Assembly: GCA_037892935.1 (NCBI GenBank)
Contig: JAYXKI010000003.1
Span: forward strand, 2,232,001-2,296,000
DNA from: Phlebopus portentosus
Taxonomy: Eukaryota > Basidiomycota > Agaricomycetes > Boletales > Boletinellaceae
Length of the DNA stretch: 64,000 bases
Direction of reading: 5' to 3'
The translations under genes and the position numbers were made by a program. Each line of letters opens with the position of its first letter. The stretch's first letter is position 1. A model generated the notes under the pieces. The model was not told the origin of the DNA. It was given only the letters and a program-made list of their open reading frames with translations, and made no database searches. Positions 28,390 to 38,695 of the stretch are shown one piece after another.

Positions 28390-28397
28390 ATCACGTT
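28390..28397. repeat. Target-site duplication of KDZ element, right copy
   Basis: ATCACGTT, identical to 18931-18938. Confidence 0.9.
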
Positions 28398-28512
28398 CGC
28401 ATTGCAAGCTAATTCAGGCCATAAAGAGAGGGTCACGTGGATTTTCAGAACAGGACTGGTATTTTAACCATAACTACAATCTGTAGGCCATTCACGTCTT
28501 GCTTGGGCATTC

Positions 28513-30537
28513 ATGCTCTTTGCAAGCCGTCGTATCTTGACAGAACGTGCTATTCTTTTTGCAAGATACCATCCCTCGGCACGTTCTATTCGCCCATTCG
28601 TTCTGACAGCAAACCCTCATGACATCGCTTCGTTGCATCCTTCCGAAGTTTCCAATGTTCATTCGGAGCGACCTTCGATAGCAGAAACATTCATGAAAAG
28701 GCCGGAGAGGAACGACTATGTGGCGACCGTGCGGCGGGAGAAATACAAGGACCTCTTGGACGCTCTGCATGCAAACGTCGCGAATCCTGATCTGACATGG
28801 ACGTTGTACGTCGACTTGCTCGACATCACGCGCGATGAACCTCTTCCCTTGGAGATCCACCAGCGAGTGCTTAGATTGTGCACGCGGGAGCCTCAGGCTC
28901 TCCGAAGGGCGCTTGTTCGACGGCTAGCTGAGCGACAGAATATCGTGCGCTCTCCCCATGCGCACGAGGGTCGATTCTTGACGATTGTGACCAACATTCG
29001 ACGTGCTGGCTACGTTCCGACGTTGGAGGATTATGAATTCATCCTTAGTCATTTTGTGGCCGTCGGTCATCATATTGGAGCCGCGCAGGTTTTGCAGGAG
29101 GTCATGAAGTTCGGAATGGAACCGAGAACGAAAACGTTTAATCTCTGCTTGCAAGCTATTGCTTTTCGTTTATCCTTACCTTGTTACAAGTCTGAAAAAG
29201 AAAAGCGGCGCGAGCAATGCACCAAGTTGTGCTTGCACATCGCCGGCCTAATCCGAAGGAGAAAACAGAGAATCCCGTCGGTCTGTTTGGATCTTATTCT
29301 GCGAATTATGAAGGACACGGAGAACGCGGATATTTTCAAGTCTTTGCTGAAGGTCGCATATGGCATTGATTTGGACTACTTGGATCGACATCCATTGCCC
29401 TCCGATGATGGTGATATGGGAGACCCAGAGCCGTTCTCAACTGCAGCGTTGACGACACTAGTCGACTTTTTGGGACGACGAAACGAGGTGTCAAAAATGG
29501 TTGCGGCTTTCGAGGTTTTGACCACGCCTCTGGCGATCAACCCTACCGATGTCCATCTGAGAAATTTCGACGACGACGACGACGATCCTATCCCTACGAC
29601 TTCTTCCGCATCTCGACCCCTCCCATCTGCTCGACCTAATACCACTACATATAGCACTTTACTACGGCATTGCGCCCAACGGCGGAAGAGAGCGTTCACC
29701 AAGCATTACCTCTTACGAGCTTTGGAACTTGATTATTCTGCCTCTGCTCGGTTGCAGTCGGACATTCAGCGATTACCTCTTCACGAAGTTCAGCCGCAGC
29801 GATTTCGAGTCAATGTTGACACGTTCCGTCCCATTTATAGTATCGCATGCCGCAACAACGACCTTGGATTGCTAAAGTGGATGCTGCCCCACTTCCGAAT
29901 GGCTCGCCAGAGAAAGCGACAGGATTTGGATTACTATACTGCTATTCTCGAGAATCCCCTTGCACCTATTCCAAGTCCGGCATACCCTAGAGACCAAGGT
30001 GGATTCCTAAGAGAGTATGGGTTCACAGAACGTAGTTCCTCAAAACAGCCTCAAGTTCAAAATACCGATGGTTCATCTTCTACCGGGATACCTAATGGGC
30101 CATCTGTGACTTTCTTCACGCCTTCGATGCCTTCCCCATCATCTTCCGACGCATCATCTGCTTCACAAATGGGAGGGCCAACGCCAGGCGGCCTGGATGT
30201 TTCACTCGAACCCGCTTCCTCTTCCAGTCAGTCCCATCAAGACCCATTTGACCTTGCTTTGCACGTCGAAGTGCTCCAGCGAGATGTTACACAATTGAAG
30301 CAATTAGATAATCGAATAGGCCCTGCCTTTACTCGACTTCACATTCGGCTCAAGGAGGCGCTTGGCCGACGAATTTGGGCGGGGAAGAAGATATACCTCC
30401 GAACCGCTCGTAGGAGAGTCAAGATAAGCCGGGAGGCGTGGATGGACATAGTGAATTTTGGTGGGAAGAAACCGAGTCCTGCGTCTGCTGAGCCCGCGGT
30501 CAATTCTGAGTCTTCAAACAGTTCCGTAGCATCGTGA
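28513..30537 (+). CDS. Mitochondrial pentatricopeptide-repeat (PPR) protein
   Basis: A single open frame of 674 aa with no intron needed. The N-terminus (MLFASRRILTERAILF) is Arg-rich and free of acidic residues for the first 11, as in mitochondrial targeting peptides. Residues of about 170-204 form a clear PPR unit (LEDYEFILSHFVAVG then GAAQVLQEVMKFGMEP), with weaker helical repeats before and after. Proteins of this type bind organellar RNA and control its processing or translation in the matrix; the target cannot be told from sequence. The C-terminal 170 residues contain a Ser/Pro-rich linker followed by a charged helical segment. The KDZ transposon ends only 123 bp before the start codon, so its native promoter has been displaced or replaced. 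Confidence 0.75.
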   Translation: MLFASRRILTERAILFARYHPSARSIRPFVLTANPHDIASLHPSEVSNVHSERPSIAETFMKRPERNDYVATVRREKYKDLLDALHANVANPDLTWTLYVDLLDITRDEPLPLEIHQRVLRLCTREPQALRRALVRRLAERQNIVRSPHAHEGRFLTIVTNIRRAGYVPTLEDYEFILSHFVAVGHHIGAAQVLQEVMKFGMEPRTKTFNLCLQAIAFRLSLPCYKSEKEKRREQCTKLCLHIAGLIRRRKQRIPSVCLDLILRIMKDTENADIFKSLLKVAYGIDLDYLDRHPLPSDDGDMGDPEPFSTAALTTLVDFLGRRNEVSKMVAAFEVLTTPLAINPTDVHLRNFDDDDDDPIPTTSSASRPLPSARPNTTTYSTLLRHCAQRRKRAFTKHYLLRALELDYSASARLQSDIQRLPLHEVQPQRFRVNVDTFRPIYSIACRNNDLGLLKWMLPHFRMARQRKRQDLDYYTAILENPLAPIPSPAYPRDQGGFLREYGFTERSSSKQPQVQNTDGSSSTGIPNGPSVTFFTPSMPSPSSSDASSASQMGGPTPGGLDVSLEPASSSSQSHQDPFDLALHVEVLQRDVTQLKQLDNRIGPAFTRLHIRLKEALGRRIWAGKKIYLRTARRRVKISREAWMDIVNFGGKKPSPASAEPAVNSESSNSSVAS

Positions 30538-30887
30538 CTTCGGACTGTTAGGTATGTACATATCCCCCTGTTTCTTTGTCGTTACTGACCAATTCGTATA
30601 TTCCAGATCACTTGTAATTAGAGCATAGCCTTCAAGACATTTCCACTTAGTGTCGATGTATGTCCATAACTGGTTGCAAATTATTCAGCCGCGATCGCTG
30701 CAATATCGTATTCTTTCGACAGTGGACAACTTACAGGAGAGATTGCAATTGGCAGAAAGAGTCTAAGTGTGTTGGTCCGGTATTCTAGCGAAAGCAGCTT
30801 GCAGAGCGAAAGTACACGGAAATACTAGCGATACAATTCGAAAGACCTTCCCGAAGAAGTGCAATAGTTGGGTTCTCCGTAACTCGT
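30538..30887. other. Convergent 3' ends of PPR gene and PCH2
   Basis: 350 bp with no gene seen; it holds the 3' UTRs of the two converging genes. Confidence 0.5.
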
Positions 30888-32856
30888 TCAGCATTCAAAG
30901 TGTTGACGATTGCGGGTCTCGTCTTCAACCACTCTCCGCATTGCATCCAACCACACTCTGACAGCAACAGGCGATGGTTTCGTTTGCTTTTTCACGCCAT
31001 CATCGTGTCTGCCGTTCGGCTTTTCTCGGGATTTTGATATTGGCATTGTGCCAATGTACCGAGCATGTGCAAGAACGGGCAGACGCCGCAGGGACCGTCC
31101 TGATACACCCTAACATTACAAATCAGTATCATGTGCTGGAATATTACTGTTCGTCGCAGGATACTTACATTGCACTCTTTACCGATGGCGAACAAGCTGG
31201 CTCCTAGAAAACGGGAAGAGTCCACGTTTGAACTGAGAGACAAGTGACGCAAAGTCTGAACGTGGCTTTGCTCGTCTGCATCAGGTATGTCTTGATGCTT
31301 GTTTGCGTCAAAAGCGATCTTAGCTGTCCCGGAATCCGGAACATCCTGGAAGTCAACATGAAAGCCAACACGCGAGGTTCATGGTTTGTAAATGAAATTA
31401 TATCTTGAAGCTCACAAGATATTCAACAATACCCTTCTTCATCAATTCCACGAGTGAACTTCGGAGTATGTCGTAGATCGCTTGAGCTGTTGGGAAGTCA
31501 ATATACTGAACAACATCTGCGCGATCCACGAATGCCGAATCTAAGAACTCATGGTAAGAAAACGGAGATATCGGAGGCCGGATTAAGCTTTACCTATAGC
31601 TTTGACTAAGTTACTTGTTGCCATGATGAGCACGTTTTTCTGAGTCTTCAACCGGTCAATTTGTGTCAGGAGGGCATTAACAACCTGACCGAATTAATTA
31701 ATCCCAACTGCTGGAATACGAATCTGAACAAAGACGAACGCGGAGGGCATCGCTGGGTTCATTGCCAGAAATGGCGCTTGAGCGCGCAGAAGTTAGTGAC
31801 TCAACCTCATCTTCGATGATAGGAATATGATAAGAGAATGCCGGCTTTCTCAGAAAACGGTCACTCACCTATAAGTAAAATAACGAAATCCTCCTCCTCT
31901 CTTGCCATCTCGCTGACGGTAGAGAAAAGGTTCTGAACAAGCTTTCCGGACTCTGAGAACCATCGAGAAAAGAGGGAATGAGAATTAATTTCAAACAAAT
32001 GTGTCTTCGGATATCTACGAACAGTTAAAAAACTCTTATCATTAACAATAGTGAACTACAGGGCTCACCGGTCTATAAGACGAATGCTAAGCTTTTGTGC
32101 CAGCGCACGACACAGACTTGTTTTTCCAGTTCCAGGGGGACCATGCAAAAGAATGACGCGGTTCCAAGACACCAAGTTGCCTGGACGAGGGTAAGCCACA
32201 TGAAAGAGTAATCTGCAGGTTCAAGTAAATGCTTACAGTCTACATCAGCATCACTGAAGCCTATCGTCGCGTAAATGTAGTTTAAAAGGCGTGACTTCAC
32301 ATCCCTGTCGTAGAACAGGCTCTCCCAAAGACCCTCCAGTTCCTTGCTTGGGAGAACGGATATTGACCCTGCGGTATACTCCTCATTGGTATCCGAGGGA
32401 TTTGTCGAAAGTTTCTCATACGTCGAGTCCTCAGAGGGCTGATATACGTGTATTTGTAACGAGCATTTCTCAATCGGAAGACTACGATATGAACATGCTG
32501 CAACCCAGTTAGGATTTCATTGAGCGCAAGAACATGCATATGAGAAGTGCTCACCGCTTTCTGACACGACAATCTTGTGAACACAGTCCCGTAGAATTGG
32601 AACAGATTCCCAGCCAGTGAGGACCAGTGGCATGAATAGGGCCCCATAGTCTTCAATCAGATACTGATAGACCAATCTTCTAATCGATTCAAAGGACTGT
32701 GACGTCCGTGCCGTTAGGCAAACCTCGACTTTGAGCCAGTCAGTACCATCACGTGGCTTGGCGATATGGAAAAGACCTACTATGCACAGGCCAAACGCTT
32801 CTGTCTTCATCGGTCGGACCTTGGGAGTTGCCGTTCATGGTCGCATCACCGTTCAT
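30888..32856 (-). CDS. PCH2: AAA+ ATPase Pch2/TRIP13
   Basis: I read ten exons: 32856-32781, 32728-32555, 32497-32237, 32180-32069, 32014-31869, 31810-31740, 31684-31594, 31540-31416, 31345-31169 and 31109-30888, encoding 484 aa. An in-frame stop lies upstream of the chosen ATG. The N-terminal domain contains [13 protein letters not shown], matching the conserved V-H-V-E-V strand. Walker A is GPPGTGKT (184-191) and Walker B is LLIDEVESL (Asp257, Glu258). The [16 protein letters not shown] signature and [11 protein letters not shown] (sensor region) are also present. The C-terminal helical domain begins [16 protein letters not shown]. Pch2/TRIP13 remodels HORMA-domain proteins such as Hop1 and Mad2 at meiotic chromosomes and in the spindle checkpoint. 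It is transcribed divergently from the SFR1 homologue, which acts in the same process. Confidence 0.92.
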
Positions 32857-33360
32857 AATGAGTTGTGCAATTAGAATGCAAGATTAGTGTGGCAGGGAGT
32901 CGAGCTGAAGCGGCGCGTCTCCTGTTCCCAATTCAACTCCTGTTCCCGTGATCGCGTGACTTCGAATTTGCACTACGGGCAATTTAGTATTTTACATCGG
33001 ATGATAAATGGATTGATATGTAATTTGATATTTTCAATATCATTCAATATCATTATGCATATCCTCATTAGGGATATTTAGAATATCATCGAAGCAGATA
33101 TCCCTAAAAATTATCCCGATTGGTCAATCAGAATATCTGCTTTGATGATATTCTAAATACTTCGATGATATTCAAAATATCCCATATGAGGATATGCATA
33201 ATGATATTGAATGATATTGAAAATATCAAATTACATATCAATCCATTTATCATCCGATGTAAAATACTAAATTGCCCGTAGTGTTGGTTCAATTGAACGT
33301 GTCGCGTCGCGAATTCCTCATCGTTCAACCATCACATCACGTTCACACGTGTGCTCAACA
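32857..33360. promoter_or_regulatory. Shared promoter of PCH2 and SFR1 with MITE
   Basis: The 504 bp between the two divergent start codons hold a 313-bp MITE (32971-33283), leaving only about 190 bp of original promoter sequence. Confidence 0.6.
32971..33283. mobile_element. CACTA-type MITE (foldback element)
   Basis: A 313-bp element starts CACTACGGGC and ends GCCCGTAGTG, flanked by the 3-bp duplication TTG (32968-32970 and 33284-33286). The inverted repeats are near-perfect for about 100 bp and weaker inverted similarity continues towards the centre, so almost the whole element could fold back. CACTA ends and a 3-bp duplication fit the CACTA/EnSpm superfamily. It is very A/T-rich with repeated GATATT motifs and has no coding capacity. 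It sits 115 bp upstream of PCH2 and 78 bp upstream of SFR1. Confidence 0.88.
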
Positions 33361-35598
33361 ATGGAGCATACAGGCAACTCTCAGGACAAGTCTGATATAG
33401 TACCGTTGTCATCTTCTCCTGCAACAAGCTCCGACTCGGACGGCGAAATAGCGAACTCGGCTCATGCTGAGCTTCCGCCCTCCTCACCATCCGTTATTGG
33501 AAGCGTAGAGACCTCAAGCGTGCAATTTACTAGTCCCGAGGGCATTATATGTGCAAGTAATGACCGCACGGCCATCAATGCCTCAAATCTGGTGTGTTAA
33601 TGCTGAGACTTGGACTTGTATCGTTTCTCCTGATGAATCGTTGTGCTAGCCACTTTTGTCACCTTTCGCAGTCCTGAAGGACGGACTTTTTTTAACTGTA
33701 CGTCTTTAACCTGTCTGAACCATCTCCGCTCAAACATAGGGTAAAGCATGAAAACATGAGAGCGCAGTCTAGTACTCTACAACATGCATTGCGTTCCATC
33801 ACTTCTTCACCTCCAGTCCCTCCGGTGCTATCCAAGCCGGAAAGTGTTGAATCCCCACAAGCTTCAAACGTACTACAATCTCCTTTCGGAATACACTTGA
33901 AGTCGACATCTTGTTTATCTAATTGTTTGTTTATCTCGTCGGTGAGCGTCTTGTTACCCTCAATGCGCAAACAAACTTATATTCTCACAGCCCGAGAAGG
34001 TTGCGTTGCCGACGAATCACATTTCTATGGTTAACCAAGGTGCGGACGAAAGTCACAAAGATGTCAACGTTCTCTCAGATTCTGGCGAAAGTACTGTGGG
34101 TATCCTACTTTGTGCAATGAGCATCATGAGTGACCTGTCCATAGGCAGGGCCTCCATCAGCTCCAAAGACTTCAAATATTATACCTCGTGTCACGTCCTC
34201 CTCTCCTTACTTTGTGACTGGGCTGGCGGAGTCGACTATATGCGCTGATGTCGACCCTATCAAGAAAGATAACGTAAGTGTTTAAACTCTTTTTGGCAAC
34301 AGACGACTTGATCACCTGTCTAGCATCGTATTCAAGGTATAACAAGAGACCTCAGCTTTACGCTCGAGTTATCCGAACCAACGTGCAACGGATCAACTCG
34401 TCTAGAAGAGCCGGTATCAACGGCAGTTTCCCATCAACAGCCATCATCTCCGGATGGCGAACCACACCCTGCAACTACTAAAGTGATGGGTTCAAAAGGT
34501 CCACTAGATGTTACTCAGAAAACTTCCAATGCGATGTCCCAGAACTCACCGAACAAGGTGACTATGATATTCCCGAGTCTCCCGGATCGCCTAGGCTGAT
34601 AGCTATTCCAGCGAGTTAGGGTGGTGGATGAGAGAGAGCCAGTACCTGCACCCAAACGTATGACGTTAGCATCACAGCGAAGGCAGCATAAGAAACTCGC
34701 TTCTCCTTTCCGTTCCCCTCTCTTGTCGAAGCTAAATACGAGGAGCACGAGCACGCCTGATGCTGGACTTTCAGATAGCAAGATGTCTTCTCCGATCTCC
34801 TCTATCTCCGGGTTTGATCCTTCCACTCCCGTCAGCAAGTTACCTCGGCTAGACTCGACTATTGCGCGTCCACGGACTCCTTTGTCTAGTAGTGCGAAAG
34901 CTAAAGCACCATTCAAATCTCCACTCGTAGCATCCTTGCCGACGACGGATACATCGTACCAGACGTCTAATTCACGAACCGTTCAGGATCTCGAGCAGAA
35001 GGTTCAACTTCTAAGGCGGGCAATTAAGATCAAGAAGGAAGGAGACGACGAAAAACTGGAGCGGCTAGTAAATAAGTGGAGAGCAGTGGGCCGTGAGGCA
35101 GCATGGGAATTCTGGCAGATTGTTCGCGACAATGAGGAGTCATCTGAAGCGCCTTATCCCGGGACACACTCGAAATCCCAAGGCTCTTCACTTGATGGCT
35201 GGGGTTGGGCAGGCACATCCGGATCCACCCATTTGAGTGGTTGGGGTTGGGACCAGCCAATCGAGGACAAGATACTTGGAGAGGACGTTGATTCTGACGA
35301 GCTAGAATCGCCTACCAAGGTCGAACGCGAGCTATTCAGCGCCTTGCGCAAGGAGCCGGCTGTGCCCCGCACAACAATGCTGCCTCCGACCCCGAGAGGG
35401 GCTTATTATGAGCAACGAGATATTTCTACAGCATTCAACGGGGACAACAAAGAAACTGGATCACATGGTGAAGAGTCGCAAGACGAATCTCAGGCCCCTA
35501 GCCAGGCAAAGACACTCGGCAGCATGCTTCACCAGCTTGGAATTGCACATGAAACTCTCGGCTGGGTCGAAGACGAAGGAGACTTTGTCGACGACTAA
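33361..35598 (+). CDS. SFR1: Swi5-Sfr1/Mei5-type recombination mediator
   Basis: I read six exons: 33361-33591, 33768-33941, 33991-34095, 34145-34273, 34324-34557 and 34612-35598, giving 619 aa. The first intron is uncertain: a donor after 33593 with acceptor before 33740 also keeps the frame and gives 629 aa. The C-terminal half carries the family signs: two FxSPL-type motifs (SPFRSPLL and APFKSPLV) followed by a coiled coil (QDLEQKVQLLRRAIKIKKEG) and LVNKWRAVGREAAWEFWQ, the Mei5/Sfr1 core. The N-terminal half is disordered and Ser/Pro-rich. Swi5-Sfr1 assists Rad51 and Dmc1 in strand exchange during recombination repair and meiosis in the nucleus. It lies head-to-head with PCH2. Confidence 0.8.
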
Positions 35599-35877
35599 TC
35601 GTTTGTCCTCTAAGCTATAGGCGAACCTTTCTGTTTGGACGTTGTTTTCTCACTGGTTTCTTCGATTGACCCAATGACGGTTACTCAGACGATCACACAA
35701 GATGTCCACTTTAACTCTCAAGTTATCTCGTGTCTCGACAAGTCTTTGCTGATATTGTCTAACTACCCTACGAGCCTGCTAATATATGCTCAGAAAGCTA
35801 CGAGTTCCTCTGTTCACATTACTGTTGTATGAATCAAGACAAATAAAATACACTGTCGTAGTCACTGCGATTTCGAC

Positions 35878-36601
35878 TTATTCAATGGGTTCTGACTGTT
35901 AAACAAAATGAGTACTGTGGCCTCGTCACAAAATGCACATACTTACCTTCACTGCGTTGCCTTGCTCCTGAGGAGGATGGTGGTGATGGCGTCCAGTAAG
36001 CTTATCCACTACATGCTCTGCCATCCCTTGATACTGACATGAGCTTCAATTACGCTAAATAGACGATACATATACCTCACCTTTGAGCTTCTCCGTAAGA
36101 TGTGTGTGCTCGTGCGGAGTAAAGGTGTCTGCCCTCCCTAGCTCGCCGAACCTATTCTCAGGATAAGTTTCGTTCTGGCCAAGAGCTGTGGCTCGCTCTC
36201 CCGTATCTCTGCCGAATTCATCGTCATGTTAGTCCACTGGATAAAGTTGTTGTCGAAGAAGATCCGGATCGGTCTCTTCGCGATGAAGCTCTCCGTACTG
36301 GTTCTCGCTGTAAACTGTGTTGGGTGGAGCTGGAAGCTTTTGCTCAGGAAGCGAGTTGGAGTCGTTTCCAGTATCTACAGCCCGCATTTCTCCGAATTCA
36401 TTCTCTTCGAAGATCGAATTAGATGGACGAGCTCCGGATCCGCATATTGTCGGAGCTTCGTCGTTCAGGGCTGCCTGATAGGATAGGGGAAAGGAGTGTC
36501 AGGACGCTCTGTGGTTGACAACGTGAGCAATAAGCCCTCTAACACAATTTACCCTTGAGATATTGCTTACCTCTGTTGTCAGAGGATGCAGGAGCGTTCA
36601 T
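35878..36601 (-). CDS. Small hydrophilic protein with ENxFGE-type repeats
   Basis: I read five exons: 36601-36571, 36470-36299, 36208-36081, 36026-35947 and 35895-35878, encoding 142 aa. All joins keep phase, which supports a real gene although the exons are tiny. A short motif recurs: ENEFGEM, ENQYGE-like (broken by intron 2) and ENRFGEL. It is followed by FTPHEHTHLTEKLKGM and a His-rich segment (GRHHHHPP). The protein is hydrophilic with no signal peptide or membrane segment. I do not recognise a named family. The donor of intron 2 (90 nt, GTACGG) is the least certain site; the acceptor is preceded by CTAAC. Confidence 0.6.
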
Positions 36602-36687
36602 GGCTGGTATGTTGATATCTCGGTCTGATTATTGCCTCTTCGATCATGACTCTTTTATACCGCCAGCATCGCCTTTCAAGGATGTAA

Positions 36688-37367
36688 ATGCCCAGTACTA
36701 GTGATGTCAGACTTATGATGCCCAGACTATGCCACGAACCACCAGCTATTTCAGGATCATTTTGCGATCTTTCTCAAGCTCACGGAGATATTTATGGTGA
36801 CTTTGCCGACCTACATCCTACCATAAACGGAATCTTTTCGTTTTTGCTCCCATTCAAGACGACGGTGAGAGTGCGGTTCTCCACCGTCGCGTCTTTGATG
36901 TAGCGCCCACTCCCAGGTTGCGGTGCTTCTTACCTAGGACCTGGTTGCAACTGATAACGGAAGGCGCGTCAGCTTGCTGCGCTGATGTTGACTCGGCGAC
37001 GGCGAATTCTCATACACCTTGCATTCCCCGACAGAACCAGCCGCGCATTCATGCATCCAGAATTTGCTTCCGTCACGAATACGGAAGAGAAGACAAACGC
37101 TATTCATTCGATCTGACGAACGAACTGTGCCTGAAATGCTGTGCAGTATGCGAATTCTCTCAGGTTCGTTAATTCTTCATTAAGCAATCGATTGACATGA
37201 CGTATGTAGTGCAATAGGACCTGAGAATAATTGGAAAACACAGGAAGCTAGAGATTCCAGCATGCTCTGGATGGTGCAGCGACGCAGACAAAGTTTGTAG
37301 CCCGAGCTCTAAAATCGATAGTATGTCCCAACATTTTATAACAGTTCATCACCTGCATGGGAGATAG
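36688..37367 (+). CDS. Possible small Cys-rich protein
   Basis: Three exons can be joined in phase: 36688-36796, 36859-37163 and 37218-37367, giving 187 aa. Both introns (62 and 54 nt) have GT-AG ends. The third exon adds a Cys/Trp segment (PACSGWCSDADKVC) after LCLKCCAVCEFSQ at the end of the second. No family is recognised; the Cys pattern could bind metal or form disulfides, but no signal peptide is visible. Evidence is only an open, spliceable frame with amino-acid-like composition, so this may be a chance frame or a decaying gene. It ends 40 bp before the converging dehydrogenase gene. Confidence 0.35.
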
Positions 37368-37406
37368 TCAGTCTTGGATAGTTGAGTACCGAAACGACGG
37401 AAAGAC

Positions 37407-38192
37407 TTACCACGGAACTTGCTTGCCAGCATAGTCCCAGACCTTGCCCCTCTGCTCCTCAGTCAACTTTCCGACGACATCAGCCAAACGCTCCGCCGCA
37501 TACTCCGGCTCAAACAATTCTTCCTTCGGGGCACTGCTCCAAAAGTCCTTCGAAAGTTCCGTTTTCACCGTTCCGGGATGAACGCCGACGCAAATAGCAG
37601 ACGTTTTGCGCATCGTAAGTTGAATATCAAACGTCTTGATCACTTGGTTCAAAGCCGCCTTGGACGCTCGGTAGGAGTACCATCCGCCCTTCTTGTTATC
37701 CGAGATGCTACCCACACGCGCAGAGACGTGGACCCACTTCGACAACAAACTAGTATCACCGTTTAGCTGGGACGTTTTCGCGTCCGGCAAGAACTGCGAG
37801 AAGTGCTTGATGAGCAGTAGATGCGATAGAACGTTGATCTGGAAAGTCTCTTGGAGCTTCTCGTTATCGATATCTCCTGGTTGCTTTTCTGGGTAGAGCA
37901 TACCACCTGTGAAGAAGCCTGTGTGGAGGAAGGATGCCTCAGGAAGACTGTTCTTCAGAACTGATGCTGCTTCTTTGATACTCGGCTCAGATGTGAGGTC
38001 TAAGCGTAGCAACTTGAGCCTATTGCCGTCAACTCCAGAGACCGAAGACAAGATATTCTTGTGATTATCATCCGCTGATCCAGAGCGATGAGTGGCATAT
38101 ACAGGCAGATTTGTCGTTTTGAGGTAATGCCTGGCCAGAGCAAGCGAGAGACCTCGAGTTGCTGGAGTTATGAGAATAAATGGCTTGGACAT
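37407..38192 (-). CDS. Short-chain dehydrogenase/reductase
   Basis: A single-exon gene of 261 aa starting MSKPFILITPATRG. A longer in-frame start at 38279 is possible but the Rossmann strand begins right after the chosen Met. The cofactor motif is TPATRGLSLALARHY (a TGxxxGxG variant), followed by LRLDLTSEPS (the adenine-binding Asp), a VHVSARVGS strand with the active-site Ser, and YSYRASKAALNQ containing the catalytic YxxxK. It fits the classical SDR fold with NAD(P)H as cofactor; the substrate cannot be told. It resembles fungal cytosolic oxidoreductases of the CsgA-like group. Confidence 0.8.
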   Translation of the reverse strand: MSKPFILITPATRGLSLALARHYLKTTNLPVYATHRSGSADDNHKNILSSVSGVDGNRLKLLRLDLTSEPSIKEAASVLKNSLPEASFLHTGFFTGGMLYPEKQPGDIDNEKLQETFQINVLSHLLLIKHFSQFLPDAKTSQLNGDTSLLSKWVHVSARVGSISDNKKGGWYSYRASKAALNQVIKTFDIQLTMRKTSAICVGVHPGTVKTELSKDFWSSAPKEELFEPEYAAERLADVVGKLTEEQRGKVWDYAGKQVPW

Positions 38193-38695
38193 TTTGTGGA
38201 AGTAAGTGCTCTGAGAGGCTGATGAGAAGGATGCAGCTAAGCTCCTGTACACTTCTGCCATCATATATACTGTTCCCAACGATAGGCCAGTCTCCAGCCT
38301 CGATTTGAACTACATGATTGACCACGATCGTCGTGACGTCAGTTCGGATTGATTAGAATTGATATTGGTACCGTTGTTATGCATCTTCAAGATTAGAAGA
38401 TCAATACATTTTGAAGTTAATCATCTTCACCGTAAAGAACAGAAGAACAAATTATAAACAAGCAACTACTCATCCTATGACATCAAGTGACGGAACCAAC
38501 TAGTCACGCAGAACCACGTGGCTCATATCGACGTCGAATCACATTTTCATCGTTTCAAAACTCTCGAATATCAGACCCATGAACACAATTTCCGTTCAAA
38601 TTATCAATTGACTGCTTTAGCAGTGGGTACTTTGTGACAGACAAGCAAACGACAGGACGTTTGTTTAAATTAACTATTTCAAGAATTTCCGTGAT
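38193..38695. other. Spacer between dehydrogenase and HEM1
   Basis: About 500 bp with no gene seen. It holds the upstream region of the dehydrogenase gene and the 3' UTR of the 5-aminolevulinate synthase gene. Confidence 0.5.

Noticed and set aside
38290..38330. T-loop-like sequence on the minus strand suggesting a tRNA
   Set aside because: No anticodon arm or acceptor stem could be paired around it.
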